The notes: generated from the sequence alone by a model not told the origin. A stretch of 64,000 nucleotides of DNA from Sphingobacterium puteale (GCF_003627955.1 NZ_RBWS01000002.1:1-64000), one strand, 5' to 3'; counted from the first letter of the stretch, positions 8,126 through 17,110 are shown. A program made the numbers and translations.

Positions 8126-9568
8126 TTATTTTGTATGAAGCAAATAATCCAAAATGCTTTTTCCTTGGTCATCGACGGAAAGTGCAGCATTGGACAAGAC
8201 GACTACTGCACTTTTTTTATCCGGAGACAAAGCCAGATAAGAACTACTTCCGGCTGTCCCTCCGTTATGCCAATAAAAGGTAAGATCATCAAGCAGGTTC
8301 ATGTGCCATGCTAACCCCAAATCAGTATCGGGCGGAAGAAAGAAGGTAAACAATCTGGTGTTGGCCATTGCGTTTTCCAGCGGGCTCTGCGGCATCCTAA
8401 ACTGTGCGTTCGCAAATTTAAGTAAATCTTCCAGGGTGGATTTTAATCCGCCGGCAGCACTGAAAGCATCGAACGACCAGGCTGTTACTTCCTGCCCATT
8501 CTTATCGTATACTTTAAAAGTATCTTTTCTTTTTGGATCTAATACCTGAAAGGTATTATTCATTTCTAATGGTTTACAGATTATTTCTCGGACAATTTGA
8601 TCATACGATTTTTTGTAGATGCTAGAGATGATATCCCCAAGTACAGCGTAGCCCAGATTGCTGTATTCGTATTCCTGCCCCGGTGTCTTTTGATTTTTGA
8701 AACCGGATAAATAGTTATAGAGTGCTTTTCTATCGTATGCCTTGTAAGGGTCATTTCCGCTGTATCCTTTTACTTTTTCAAAGTTGTCTGGCAGCCTCGG
8801 AAATCCAGATGTGTGATTGGCTAGCATCTGAAACGTTATTTTAGTCAGATCTTCGTTCTTTTGGAGGGTATCAGGAAGGAATAAGGATATGGGTTGATCT
8901 AATGTTATTGTGCCCTCTTCAACGAGATTGGATAATAAGATGGCTGTAAAGACTTTACTGAGCGAGCCGATTTCGTAAAGTGAGGTTGTTGTCGGTAATG
9001 TTTGATTGCCTTTTGCTGTCTCGCCGTAGAAATAGGTTTTAGACTGCCCGTTTCTAATAATGCCTATGGCAAGCGACTGCGCATTTTGTTGCTTTAGATA
9101 AGAATTTGCAACCGAGTCGATGAAAAAGTCATCTTTGTCCACGATTTTTGGGGGAGTGACTGTCTCTAACGTTTTTTCCGGGCTGTTTTTATCTGAAGCA
9201 GGTTGATTCAGCTGGCGAAAGTGTAAGGTGTTAAACTTAAGTGTTGAATCTGTGGCAAATAATAACTCGTAAGACTGCCTGTCAAAATCCAGACGGTAGG
9301 TTGCCGCTCCTTTTTCAAAACTAGTGATTTCAGAACTTTTTACCCTACCCAAAGGGTAGATCTGCCGCAGCATCTGTGTGAATTTCGGAAGACTGTATTG
9401 CTGTTTATAGGAGTCGCTCGCTAGATTATAGGCAGAGTCTGTCATCTGGGAATTGATAAAAAATTCCAATTTGTTATAAACTCCTTTGTTGACCTGTTCC
9501 GCTTGATTTGTCTGGGCAAAGGAGTAAGAAGTGATGCCCAACAATATTGCTGTATAAAAATGTTTCAT
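8126..9568 (-). CDS. Exported serine hydrolase, class C beta-lactamase fold
   Basis: This protein of 480 residues has a signal peptide (MKHFYTAILLGITSYSFAQ), a DUF3887-like region (about 25-110) and a beta-lactamase/transpeptidase-like domain. The SxxK motif is GSLSKVFT (near 215), the YxN motif is YEYSNLGYAVLG (near 305) and the third motif is HNGGTAGSSS. Relatives are peptidases or esterases that act on cell-wall peptides or similar substrates. A -7 box at 9584-9591 with TTG 20 nt upstream rules out longer starts and supports 9568. It follows the LytTR regulator gene by 31 nt. Confidence 0.88.
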   Translation of the reverse strand: MKHFYTAILLGITSYSFAQTNQAEQVNKGVYNKLEFFINSQMTDSAYNLASDSYKQQYSLPKFTQMLRQIYPLGRVKSSEITSFEKGAATYRLDFDRQSYELLFATDSTLKFNTLHFRQLNQPASDKNSPEKTLETVTPPKIVDKDDFFIDSVANSYLKQQNAQSLAIGIIRNGQSKTYFYGETAKGNQTLPTTTSLYEIGSLSKVFTAILLSNLVEEGTITLDQPISLFLPDTLQKNEDLTKITFQMLANHTSGFPRLPDNFEKVKGYSGNDPYKAYDRKALYNYLSGFKNQKTPGQEYEYSNLGYAVLGDIISSIYKKSYDQIVREIICKPLEMNNTFQVLDPKRKDTFKVYDKNGQEVTAWSFDAFSAAGGLKSTLEDLLKFANAQFRMPQSPLENAMANTRLFTFFLPPDTDLGLAWHMNLLDDLTFYWHNGGTAGSSSYLALSPDKKSAVVVLSNAALSVDDQGKSILDYLLHTK

Positions 9569-9583
9569 AACCATTGTTAGGCA

Positions 9584-9614
9584 CAAATCTACGGAATGTT
9601 TAAATTCCAATCAA
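9584..9614 (-). promoter_or_regulatory. Promoter of the serine hydrolase gene
   Basis: On the minus strand TTG (9614-9612), a 20-nt spacer and TAGATTTG (9591-9584) form a complete Bacteroidota promoter. Its -33 box lies inside the 3' end of the LytTR gene, so the hydrolase can be transcribed apart from the two-component genes. Confidence 0.55.
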
Positions 9615-10340
9615 TTGTTTTAATCGGGCATAGCCTGATTTACTGATATTGAGCTTCTCACCGGAGATCAATGCAGCGATATAAGAGTCCTTTTCGTAAG
9701 GCTCCAATTTAGCCAGCTGATCGACCTTAATGATAAACGAACGATGGATACGTACAAACTGATTTGGGTCGAGGGATTTTTCAAAAAATGCCATGGTTTT
9801 ATTCTTGAGGTACATGCCATCTTTGGTGTGAATCTTAACGTAGTCATCGTAAGACTCCAAGTATTTGACTGTATCAATAGGGATTATTTTGATCTGTGTG
9901 CCTGTTTTGACAACAATACGGTCGATCTTTGTTTCGTCTTGTGCAGCGAGAACCTCGTAGTTGGGTTGAACCTTTTTCTCAGGAGCGGAATAGCTGGACC
10001 TAAATTTTTCCAACGCTTTTTTGAAACGCATAGGGGACACTGGTTTTAGCAGATAATCCAGGGCATTCTTTTCAAAAGCTTTTAACGCGTACTCATCAAA
10101 TGCAGTTGTAAAAATAATGGCTGGAGGGTTGTCGACTAGTTCGAGCATTTCAAAACCGGTCAATTTTGGCATCTGTACATCCAAAAAAACCAGGTCCGGT
10201 TCATGTGTCTGGATCGCTTTAACGCCTTCAAAACCATCTCCACACTCAGCCAAAACGCTCACATCAGCTTCATTTTTTAAGTAGCCCGCAATAATGGAGC
10301 GTGCTAGGGGTTCATCATCAATGATAACGACTTTAATCAT
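9600..10340 (-). CDS. LytTR family response regulator
   Basis: This 246-residue regulator has a receiver domain (acidic pocket IIDDEP, phospho-acceptor Asp in LVFLDVQMP near residue 54, conserved Lys in YLLKPVS) and a C-terminal LytTR DNA-binding domain (KYLESYDDYVKIHTKDG ... FVRIHRSFIIKVD). It overlaps the upstream histidine kinase gene by 8 nt, so the two are a translationally coupled pair. Regulators of this type often control cell-envelope genes; the neighbouring LiaF-like protein and hydrolase fit that. Confidence 0.93.
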   Translation of the reverse strand: MIKVVIIDDEPLARSIIAGYLKNEADVSVLAECGDGFEGVKAIQTHEPDLVFLDVQMPKLTGFEMLELVDNPPAIIFTTAFDEYALKAFEKNALDYLLKPVSPMRFKKALEKFRSSYSAPEKKVQPNYEVLAAQDETKIDRIVVKTGTQIKIIPIDTVKYLESYDDYVKIHTKDGMYLKNKTMAFFEKSLDPNQFVRIHRSFIIKVDQLAKLEPYEKDSYIAALISGEKLNISKSGYARLKQLIGI

Positions 10341-11379
10341 ATTGAGGTATTTTTAGGGTGCTAGTAAATATATTGTCCTGAATCTGAGTTTCCAGAAGAT
10401 CATTTCTGCCATATAGCAGATACAATCTACGTTGAATACTGGAAAGCCCAAATCCGGTTCCTTTTTTCGGTTTTGATTGTTCTTCTGCATCAAAAGGGTT
10501 GGTAATTTGGATGCGAAGCTGGCCCTCTTGTGAGGTGCATTTTATTTGTATGTCGACTTGATCGGTAATATTGTATAATCCATGCTTTATGGCATTTTCT
10601 ACTAAGGGCTGGATGATCATTGCGGGCAATTTATTCGTAAATATTTCCTCAGAGGAGGAAATGGAAGTGTTCAGACGATGACCAAAGCGTACTTTTTCAA
10701 TGTCAAGGTAGAGTTGCAGATGGTCTAGCTCTTCTTCCAGTGTAATAATCTGATTGTTTTCCTTTCTCATCGTACCCCGTAAAAAATCGGACAGTTGAAA
10801 TGTCATATTACGGGCTTCATCCGGATTGGCACCAATAAGGGCAATGATCGAATTCAAGCTGTTAAATAAAAAGTGTGGCTGCAGCTGTTGCCGCAAATTA
10901 TAAAGTTCTGCTTCGCGAAGCAGGTTTTCGGATTCTTGTTTCCGTTTGATATTATTAATATTATCTTCCTGAATATTCCAGACGATATTAATAATAGCGA
11001 CCGAAGTGAGGATAAGGAAGTTAACTATACCGCGAAAAGGTAGCGTCAAATCCAAAAGTGTGATAAAATTTGGCTGGATAAAATAATTCATTAAAAAGCG
11101 ACTCAATCCAGTACTAATGGCGGCCATAATTAAGCCTATGATCAATACCTTCCATATCTCCCGCGGTTGTGGTGTGTAGAAGTTTAGCGCAGAGGACATG
11201 CCGTAGCAGCAAAACATCATCACGGCACTATTGATCAATGAATCTTTAAACGCCAGTTGAGAATCAAATCCTGAGCGTAGCATCAGTAAATATTGTAATG
11301 CAAGATATCCGATAAATACGGATATACAAATAATGCCTATTAAACGACTTTTGATACTGAGCGTCAGCTTATTTTTCAT
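10333..11379 (-). CDS. LytS-type sensor histidine kinase
   Basis: This 348-residue kinase has four hydrophobic segments in the first 130 residues, a short coiled linker, a His_kinase domain with the phosphorylated histidine in LRQQLQPHFLFNSLNSI (near 168) and an ATPase domain with PLVENAIKHGL and GTGFGLSSIQRRL. There is no large extracellular sensing domain, so the signal is probably detected in or near the membrane. It lies 3 nt after the LiaF-like gene and overlaps its response regulator. Confidence 0.92.
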   Translation of the reverse strand: MKNKLTLSIKSRLIGIICISVFIGYLALQYLLMLRSGFDSQLAFKDSLINSAVMMFCCYGMSSALNFYTPQPREIWKVLIIGLIMAAISTGLSRFLMNYFIQPNFITLLDLTLPFRGIVNFLILTSVAIINIVWNIQEDNINNIKRKQESENLLREAELYNLRQQLQPHFLFNSLNSIIALIGANPDEARNMTFQLSDFLRGTMRKENNQIITLEEELDHLQLYLDIEKVRFGHRLNTSISSSEEIFTNKLPAMIIQPLVENAIKHGLYNITDQVDIQIKCTSQEGQLRIQITNPFDAEEQSKPKKGTGFGLSSIQRRLYLLYGRNDLLETQIQDNIFTSTLKIPQYD

Positions 11380-11382
11380 CGA

Positions 11383-12264
11383 TTAAGCATTTTTTATGGT
11401 TAAGTTTCCCAAAATACAAGTGCCGGTGATGTAGATTTTTTTATCCGTATCCGGGTTGTAGATCGTCTGGAACCTTCGGTCATCGACAGATCCTAAGATA
11501 GAAGCCACATTGCTGAATACGGTCCAATGTGGGGGGATAATAATACGCGCACTTCCAAATAATTGAAAGGTGTCAATGACGATCGCCTGCTGGATGTCTG
11601 CTTTTGTCAAATCCAGTTCAATACTGCCAAAGACATTGGTCAAATTGCCACCTCTAAAATGTTTGGAATAGATGACTTTCTTTTGGCCTGCAAAAATCGT
11701 GTTCAGATTAAGGCTGTCTTCGAAAGACTGATGAAATGAACTGTTCTCTTTGTCGCCAAAAGCCTGCGCGTTGGGCGAGGCTTGTTGGCTTGATCCGTAT
11801 TGTTCGTTAAAAGGTTTTGCTTCAGCATCCGGGGCCGTTGTGTCAGCGGGATTATCCGTCGGTATATTGACCCGTTTATCCCAATCATATGGATTTTGTG
11901 GCGGATTGGGGAAGGTAGGCGGCACCATCGGAGGTTTCCGTTTACTCATAATAAAATAAATCCCAAGCGAAATGATGATGATAGGGACGGTGACGGAACC
12001 AAAGTCAGTACGCATCATCCTTGAAATAAGGCTGGCTCCGCCGATAATTAATAGGATGATTGCCGATTTTTTCTGAAATTGGGAATTGACGCCGATAACA
12101 AGGCCGATGATGATCAATATCGTTGGCCAGCTAAATAACCAGCTCGGAAACCAGTTTCCTAGATTGAGGTTATTCAATAATAAGAATATACCTACAATGA
12201 TCACAATGGCCCCCACGATATTGCGGCTGTTATTGCTGTTTGGTATGATAGGTTCTTTTTCCAT
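11383..12264 (-). CDS. LiaF-like membrane protein (DUF5668 plus C-terminal LiaF domain)
   Basis: This 293-residue protein has four closely spaced hydrophobic segments (about 15-125), a Pro/Asn/Gln-rich linker and a C-terminal beta-rich domain (IYSKHFRGGNLTNVFGSIELDLTKADI to the end) of the LiaF cell-wall stress family. In Firmicutes LiaF inhibits a sensor kinase. The position 3 nt before a LytS-type kinase suggests the same kind of modulation here, which is inference. It is the first gene of the liaF-like/lytS/lytR run. Confidence 0.85.
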   Translation of the reverse strand: MEKEPIIPNSNNSRNIVGAIVIIVGIFLLLNNLNLGNWFPSWLFSWPTILIIIGLVIGVNSQFQKKSAIILLIIGGASLISRMMRTDFGSVTVPIIIISLGIYFIMSKRKPPMVPPTFPNPPQNPYDWDKRVNIPTDNPADTTAPDAEAKPFNEQYGSSQQASPNAQAFGDKENSSFHQSFEDSLNLNTIFAGQKKVIYSKHFRGGNLTNVFGSIELDLTKADIQQAIVIDTFQLFGSARIIIPPHWTVFSNVASILGSVDDRRFQTIYNPDTDKKIYITGTCILGNLTIKNA

Positions 12265-12286
12265 AATGTTTTTACTATTTATGACT

Positions 12287-12294
12287 CAAAGATA
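12287..12294 (-). promoter_or_regulatory. -7 promoter box of the LiaF-like/two-component operon
   Basis: The minus strand reads TATCTTTG, a full consensus match, 22 nt before the ATG at 12264. No good -33 element is seen. The rest of the gap to 12528 is AT-rich and gives no other clear signal. Confidence 0.45.
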
Positions 12295-12528
12295 GAGGCA
12301 CAAATAAACTATACATATTCGCTTTAGGTAATACAACTTATATTTTCGGTAAATGTACTGATTTCGTCGGTAAAAAATATTGTTGTTTGATTTTTATCAC
12401 ATGTCGGTTGAACGAATATATCATTTTTGCGGGTTATTGTCTTTTTTTTTAATATTATTTGGTGTATTAAAATGAATTATTATATATTTATCAAAGATTA
12501 AGATTACTTTAAACTTAAATAACAACCA

Positions 12529-12864
12529 ATGGGAGATTTTGAAAACAAAGAGCGTGAAGAGGTTTTTTCAAAAAAGGTGAGAGCAGGTAAGCGAACTTAT
12601 TTTTTTGATGTAAAAGCAACTCGATCGAACGATTACTACATTACTATCACAGAAAGCAAGAAGCGCTTTGAGGATGGCCAGTTTATTAAGCATAAGATTT
12701 TCTTATACAAAGAAGATTTTGAAAAATTTGCGGAAGGTTTGACGGATGTTGTAAATTACATTAAGTCTAATCAGGAAGTAATCGAAAAACGATATGAGCC
12801 TAACTTTGACGATGCATATGCCGAGGAAGCTGATGGTCGTTCAAAAGATGATTTTTCATTCTAA
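12529..12864 (+). CDS. DUF3276 protein, PUR-alpha-like
   Basis: This 111-residue Bacteroidota protein belongs to the DUF3276 family (RTYFFDVKATRSNDYYITITESKKRF ... KIFLYKEDFEKFAEGL), which has the PUR repeat fold that binds single-stranded nucleic acid in homologues. The last 20 residues are acidic and probably disordered. Its cellular role is not established. It is transcribed alone and ends at a strong terminator. Confidence 0.88.
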   Translation: MGDFENKEREEVFSKKVRAGKRTYFFDVKATRSNDYYITITESKKRFEDGQFIKHKIFLYKEDFEKFAEGLTDVVNYIKSNQEVIEKRYEPNFDDAYAEEADGRSKDDFSF

Positions 12865-12898
12865 CGTGTTATAGAATGAAATCTCAATGAAAAAAGAA

Positions 12899-12924
12899 AT
12901 AAAGCCACTCGCGTGGCTTTTTTT
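12899..12924. terminator. Intrinsic terminator after the DUF3276 gene
   Basis: An 8-bp perfect stem (AAAGCCAC/GTGGCTTT) with a 4-nt loop is followed by four more T. It can also serve the convergent hydrolase gene. Confidence 0.8.
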
Positions 12925-12980
12925 ATGGGCCAAGGCAGTGTGCGCTTGACTTGGATATATTCTATTGGTCCGAATGTATG

Positions 12981-13808
12981 TTAAATGATGGCTAAAAAAT
13001 CGTTCAACACCCTGTTGAATTTTTCGGGCTCTTCGAGATTTGGTAAATGTCCTGATTCTTCAAATTCCACGAATCTAACATCGGGAATGTTTTCAATAAG
13101 AATATTTGTCTGCTCCTCACTCATCAATTTATCATGTTTACCTTTGACCACTAGGGTCGGGATAATAATTGTTTTCAGGGAATGTGTTGTATCTGTACGG
13201 GAAGCAAGTGCGAGTTGAGTTGCACAGATACTGGCAAGTTCATTTCTACGAATGCAACTTTTGATAAGTTCGACAGCCTCCGGATTCCCCCGAATAGTTT
13301 TTTCGTAAAATACATTTTCCGTAAAACCGATCGCAAATGGTCTCCGCCCATATTTAAGTAATGCCTGTATGGAATCAAATCTTTTTTGTTTGGCCTTATT
13401 GTCGTCCGCAAGGGAGTTGGTGTCACATAAAATCAATCCGGCTAATTGCTGGCCGATCAGCTCATAGGTGCGCAGGGCAATATAGCCCCCCATGGAGATA
13501 CCGCAGAGCACAACATAGTTGAGGTCGAGTTTGCGAATAAATTCAACAAGATCTTTGGCAAACACATCAACCGAAAAGAAACCATGTCCATTTGTGCTGA
13601 GGCCGTGCCCCCTGACATCGATGGCAATTCCGGTGTATTCTTCGTCAAGATCCAGCAATTGCTGTTTCCAGGTGTTCTTGTTGAAAGGGAAGCCATGGAT
13701 AAATAGAACTGTTTTAGGGGCAGGGTATGATTTGCTGGGGCGGATATAATACGAGATGCTGATGTCTCCAATGCGGACTTTGCTGAGTTTTAATTCTCTT
13801 TTGCTCAT
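12981..13808 (-). CDS. Alpha/beta hydrolase
   Basis: This protein of about 275 residues has the oxyanion motif HGFPFNKNTW near residue 40, the nucleophile elbow CGISMGGY near 105, an acid in VVKGKHDKLM and the catalytic histidine in ESGHLPNLEEPEKF. These place it with the lactonase/esterase/haloperoxidase-like hydrolases; the substrate is unknown. An ATG at 13820 is an alternative start four codons upstream. It has no partner genes and no signal peptide. Confidence 0.88.
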   Translation of the reverse strand: MSKRELKLSKVRIGDISISYYIRPSKSYPAPKTVLFIHGFPFNKNTWKQQLLDLDEEYTGIAIDVRGHGLSTNGHGFFSVDVFAKDLVEFIRKLDLNYVVLCGISMGGYIALRTYELIGQQLAGLILCDTNSLADDNKAKQKRFDSIQALLKYGRRPFAIGFTENVFYEKTIRGNPEAVELIKSCIRRNELASICATQLALASRTDTTHSLKTIIIPTLVVKGKHDKLMSEEQTNILIENIPDVRFVEFEESGHLPNLEEPEKFNRVLNDFLAII

Positions 13809-13919
13809 GAATAATAACATTTGTCAGTGTCAGAAAAAAAAAGTTGATATTTTAAATATAATATTATCAACGAGATAAACGAAATGTTGTTTCATAAAGT
13901 TAAAAAAAGCGAGAAAATG

Positions 13920-13950
13920 TTTGTTAAATCCATAAATATGTCGATATTTG
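13920..13950 (+). promoter_or_regulatory. Promoter of the first two tRNA-Arg genes
   Basis: TTTG (13920-13923), 19 nt, then GATATTTG (13943-13950, one mismatch from TAnnTTTG). The spacing and the downstream TCACCAAAAC block are the same as in the promoter of the third tRNA gene. Confidence 0.6.
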
Positions 13951-13994
13951 CATCACCAAAACGAAAAAGAATACAGATTTGTTTTGGTTGCCTA

Positions 13995-14068
13995 GCGCTC
14001 CTAGCTCAATTGGATAGAGCATCTGACTACGGATCAGAAGGTTAGGGGTTCGACTCCCTTGGCGCGCA
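13995..14068 (+). tRNA. tRNA-Arg (anticodon ACG), copy 1
   Basis: This 74-nt cloverleaf has anticodon loop CTACGGA (anticodon ACG, normally edited to ICG), T-loop TTCGACT and discriminator A, with no encoded CCA. The acceptor arms GCGCTCC and GGCGCGC pair except for a T-C mismatch at pair 5:68. The other two copies are paired throughout. The gene may be functional or starting to decay. Confidence 0.93.
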
Positions 14069-14099
14069 CTATATACAGGTTCTGTATACTAAAAAAGAG

Positions 14100-14173
<74 letters not shown>

Positions 14174-14174
14174 C

Positions 14175-14204
14175 AAAAAGCCAACCTTTCGGGTTGGCTT
14201 TTTT
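14175..14204 (+). terminator. Intrinsic terminator after tRNA-Arg copy 2
   Basis: A perfect stem (core AAGCCAACC/GGTTGGCTT) with a TTTC-type loop is followed by a run of T and starts 2 nt past the tRNA. Confidence 0.85.
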
Positions 14205-14269
14205 ACTACAAAGAAGTTACTGTGCGTATTGATAGTTGGGGGTATGGAAACTTCTTTTTGAAAAAAAAG

Positions 14270-14300
14270 TTTGTAAAAAAATGAATTCTGACTATATTTG
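14270..14300 (+). promoter_or_regulatory. Promoter of the third tRNA-Arg gene
   Basis: TTTG (14270-14273), 19 nt, TATATTTG (14293-14300) is a full Bacteroidota promoter about 46 nt ahead of the tRNA. Confidence 0.7.
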
Positions 14301-14346
14301 CGTCACCAAAACAAATGGGACAGAGTTCTAAACGTAATGGTTTACT

Positions 14347-14420
14347 GCGCTCCTAGCTCAATTGGATAGAGCATCTGACTACGGATCAGAAGGTTAGGGG
14401 TTCGACTCCCTTGGAGCGCA
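14347..14420 (+). tRNA. tRNA-Arg (anticodon ACG), copy 3
   Basis: This 74-nt copy has fully complementary acceptor arms (GCGCTCC and GGAGCGC) and the same internal sequence as copy 1. It has its own promoter and terminator. The discriminator is A and CCA is not encoded. Confidence 0.95.
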
Positions 14421-14426
14421 CGACTG

Positions 14427-14468
14427 AAAAGCCTAGTCATCATCTGTGATTAGGCTTTTATTTTTTAA
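14427..14468 (+). terminator. Intrinsic terminator after tRNA-Arg copy 3
   Basis: Arms 14428-14439 and 14447-14458 pair with one mismatch and are followed by T-rich sequence. It separates the tRNA gene from adk. Confidence 0.7.
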
Positions 14469-14494
14469 CTCGTTTTAATTTCTTAAATAAAACT

Positions 14495-15064
14495 ATGCTA
14501 AACCTTGTAATATTTGGCCCTCCGGGTGCAGGTAAGGGAACTCAATCTGCAAAGCTTATTGAAAAATATCAATTGATTCATATTTCAACTGGTGATATTT
14601 TTAGAGCACATATTAAAGGTCAAACGCCACTTGGTCAACAAGTAAGCCAGATTATTGCTGAGGGAAATTTAGTGCCAGATTCGATTACGATAGCAATGCT
14701 GGAAGAAGAAGTGAAAAAAAATCCTGATGCAAAAGGATTTATCTTTGACGGATTCCCACGTACTGTTGCTCAAGCAGAGGCATTGGATGCTTTTTTGGAA
14801 GGTATCAATACTTCAATATCAGTTGTAATCGCACTGGATGTAAACGAAGAAGAATTGAAAGCGCGCATTGCAAAACGTAAAGAGATTTCTGGCCGTTCGG
14901 ATGATGATGCTGATAAATTGGTGAAACGCATCGATGAGTATTTTACAAAAACTGTTCATGTGTTGCCATATTATGAAGCGCAAGGTAAATTATCCAAAGT
15001 GGATGGTATTGGAGAGATTGATACAATCTTCAAAAGCCTAACGGATATTATCGATAATTATTAA
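14495..15064 (+). CDS. adk: Adenylate kinase, short form
   Basis: This 189-residue cytoplasmic enzyme interconverts ATP plus AMP and two ADP. It shows the P-loop GPPGAGKGT at residue 8, the AMP-binding FDGFPRT and a short LID (KRKEISGRSDDD) without the zinc-binding insertion, as is usual in Bacteroidota. It precedes obg by 37 nt and the two are probably cotranscribed. Confidence 0.96.
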   Translation: MLNLVIFGPPGAGKGTQSAKLIEKYQLIHISTGDIFRAHIKGQTPLGQQVSQIIAEGNLVPDSITIAMLEEEVKKNPDAKGFIFDGFPRTVAQAEALDAFLEGINTSISVVIALDVNEEELKARIAKRKEISGRSDDDADKLVKRIDEYFTKTVHVLPYYEAQGKLSKVDGIGEIDTIFKSLTDIIDNY

Positions 15065-15101
15065 TTGAAATAAATACTTTTTTAGACTGTAATACATTGT
15101 A

Positions 15102-16100
15102 ATGGCGCAAGGATCGAATTTTGTTGATTATGTGAAAGTGTGTTGTCGTTCGGGACATGGTGGGGCAGGTTCGGCTCATTTGCATCGTGACAAGCATACC
15201 GCTACAGGAGGGCCGGATGGTGGTGACGGTGGCCGAGGAGGACATATCATACTAAAAGGAACGACGAATATTTGGACATTGCTCCATCTGAAGTACCGCA
15301 AACACATCATTGCTTCTAATGGGGAGTCCGGTGGCAGTTCTTTGCGAACAGGCGCTACCGGTCGGGATGAAGTATTGGAAGTACCATTGGGTACCATTGC
15401 CAAGGATGCGGAGACCGGAGAGGTGTTGTTTGACATTACCGAAGATGGGGAGACGAAGATCTTGGTCCCAGGGGGAAAAGGTGGTTTAGGCAACTGGCAT
15501 TTTAAGTCGCCTACACAACAAACACCCCGATTTGCACAACCCGGAATGCCGGGCAAAGAGCAATGGATGATTCTCGAACTAAAAGTACTGGCAGATGTCG
15601 GTTTGGTAGGTTTTCCGAATGCTGGCAAATCAACCTTATTGTCTGTCGTTTCGGCTGCAAAACCTGAAATTGCCAATTACCCATTTACCACTTTGGTACC
15701 CAATCTCGGTATGGTGAGTTACCGCGATAACCGCTCGTTTGTGATGGCAGATATTCCGGGGATCATCGAGGGGGCTTCGGAAGGCAAAGGACTCGGCTAT
15801 CGTTTCTTAAGACATATTGAGCGGAATTCAGTGTTATTATTTATGGTGCCAGCTGATACCGATCGGACAATAGCCGAGGAGTATGGTATTTTGCTGAATG
15901 AGCTGACAGCTTATAATCCCGAATTGGCGGATAAACCCAAGTTGTTGGCAATCACAAAATCGGATATGCTTGATGATGAGCTTGAAAGTGAAATGGAAAG
16001 GGAACTCCCTGAAGGGCTTCCCCATATTTTCATTTCGTCTGTTGCCGGTAAAAATATTTTGCCATTGAAAGATATGATCTGGAAAGCAATCAATTCCTGA
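15102..16100 (+). CDS. obg: Obg/CgtA GTPase
   Basis: This 332-residue GTPase has the glycine-rich OBG fold at the N-terminus (about 1-160, with [13 protein letters not shown]) followed by a G domain: G1 GFPNAGKST near 168, G3 DIPG and G4 TKSD. The C-terminal OCT domain is absent, which is normal in this phylum. The family acts in 50S subunit assembly and growth control. It follows adk and ends at a strong terminator. Confidence 0.95.
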   Translation: MAQGSNFVDYVKVCCRSGHGGAGSAHLHRDKHTATGGPDGGDGGRGGHIILKGTTNIWTLLHLKYRKHIIASNGESGGSSLRTGATGRDEVLEVPLGTIAKDAETGEVLFDITEDGETKILVPGGKGGLGNWHFKSPTQQTPRFAQPGMPGKEQWMILELKVLADVGLVGFPNAGKSTLLSVVSAAKPEIANYPFTTLVPNLGMVSYRDNRSFVMADIPGIIEGASEGKGLGYRFLRHIERNSVLLFMVPADTDRTIAEEYGILLNELTAYNPELADKPKLLAITKSDMLDDELESEMERELPEGLPHIFISSVAGKNILPLKDMIWKAINS

Positions 16101-16116
16101 TCGTAAAGAAATAGTT

Positions 16117-16150
16117 AAAAAAAACGCTTCATAAATGAAGCGTTTTTTTT
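16117..16150 (+). terminator. Intrinsic terminator after obg
   Basis: An 8-bp GC-containing core (16125-16132 and 16135-16142) extended by A-T pairs is followed by a T-run. Confidence 0.85.
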
Positions 16151-16427
16151 TGAAATCGCTTTTTTATTGCTCCCGTTTTTGGTCGTAGGATCGCTATCTG
16201 GTTTAAAACAATCAGACGTTTCTGAAGGAAATAAAATGCCCAGTGACGGTCGTTGTACTCACGATGGGATCCACGTCCTATTTTTTAGGAAGATGGAAAT
16301 ATCGGTTATTCTTGCTCAGGTTAGGTTCACGAAGCTGTAAAATGGTTTCAGTACGAATGGTTATATCGCGACAAAAAGTGCGTTTTTTCAGAGATTTTTA
16401 TTAATTTCATTGACAAATTAATCTAAA
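16151..16427. other. Intergenic region without recognisable gene
   Basis: These 277 nt between obg and the TM2 gene hold no convincing reading frame or promoter. A small hairpin (CCTA, T-rich loop, TAGG, about 16276-16292) is the only structure noticed. The start of the TM2 mRNA is not evident. Confidence 0.4.
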
Positions 16428-16784
16428 ATGAAAGCAGAAGACGAAAAGTATTGCGTAGAATGCGGCAAGTTGATCAATATTAAGGCCGAGGTTTGTCCCT
16501 ATTGTGGCGTAAGACAACCTATATTTTATGCCAACCAACCCTTTCAGCAACAGAATAACACGTTTCAGGATGACAGATGGCTGCCGGCGCTGTTGTTTTG
16601 CTTTTTCCTTGGGCCATTTGGTGCACATCGGTTCTACTTAGGGCAAATAGGTACCGCAGTGATTCAGTTGCTTACTTTGGGAGGATGCGGAATCTGGTAT
16701 CTGATCGATTTGATTATGATTATTGTCGGTAAATATAAAGATGCGGATGGTAATTACATTAAAAGTCCGGTAAACAATAATTAA
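16428..16784 (+). CDS. Zinc-ribbon TM2 domain membrane protein
   Basis: This 118-residue protein has an N-terminal zinc ribbon (CVECG ... CPYCG, residues 9-28), a Gln/Asn-rich linker and a TM2 domain of two transmembrane helices (LLFCFFLGPFGAHRFYLGQ, then IWYLIDLIMIIVGKY). TM2 proteins have no settled bacterial function. Its TAA overlaps the next gene's ATG, so the DUF2752 protein is translationally coupled. Confidence 0.9.
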   Translation: MKAEDEKYCVECGKLINIKAEVCPYCGVRQPIFYANQPFQQQNNTFQDDRWLPALLFCFFLGPFGAHRFYLGQIGTAVIQLLTLGGCGIWYLIDLIMIIVGKYKDADGNYIKSPVNNN

Positions 16785-17095
16785 TGGCTTGGCTTGTGCT
16801 GAAATACCTGCGATTGCATTGGATTTACACCATTGTCATAGGGTATTTTGGCACCGCTATCGCATTGTACATGCTGTCGGATATTCATATCCTCATTCCT
16901 TGTCTCTGGAGGGCAATTACCGGATATGAATGTCCCGGTTGCGGACTGACAACCGCATTTATAGCACTGTTGCGAATGCAATGGGCCTACGCCTGGTCTG
17001 CAAATCCGATGATTTTTGTACTCGTTCCTGCATTCATATCGTTGATTTTAAAAGACTTTTGGCGATTTAAAAATGTACAAACAGATCTCAGATAA
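16784..17095 (+). CDS. DUF2752 membrane protein
   Basis: This 103-residue protein has three hydrophobic segments and the DUF2752 signature CPGCGLTTAFIALL in its middle, with cysteines that could bind metal. The function of the family is unknown. It starts within the stop codon of the TM2 gene, and the pairing of these two small Cys-motif membrane proteins suggests they act together. Confidence 0.88.
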   Translation: MAWLVLKYLRLHWIYTIVIGYFGTAIALYMLSDIHILIPCLWRAITGYECPGCGLTTAFIALLRMQWAYAWSANPMIFVLVPAFISLILKDFWRFKNVQTDLR

Positions 17096-17110
17096 AATAA
17101 TTGAAAAATG

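Noticed and set aside
9569..9610. Longer N-terminus of the serine hydrolase starting at 9610
   Set aside because: It would overlap the response-regulator gene and the promoter at 9584-9614, and the signal peptide starts at 9568.
15176..15676. A 166-codon minus-strand frame inside obg
   Set aside because: It is antisense to the glycine-rich OBG domain and is a composition artefact.
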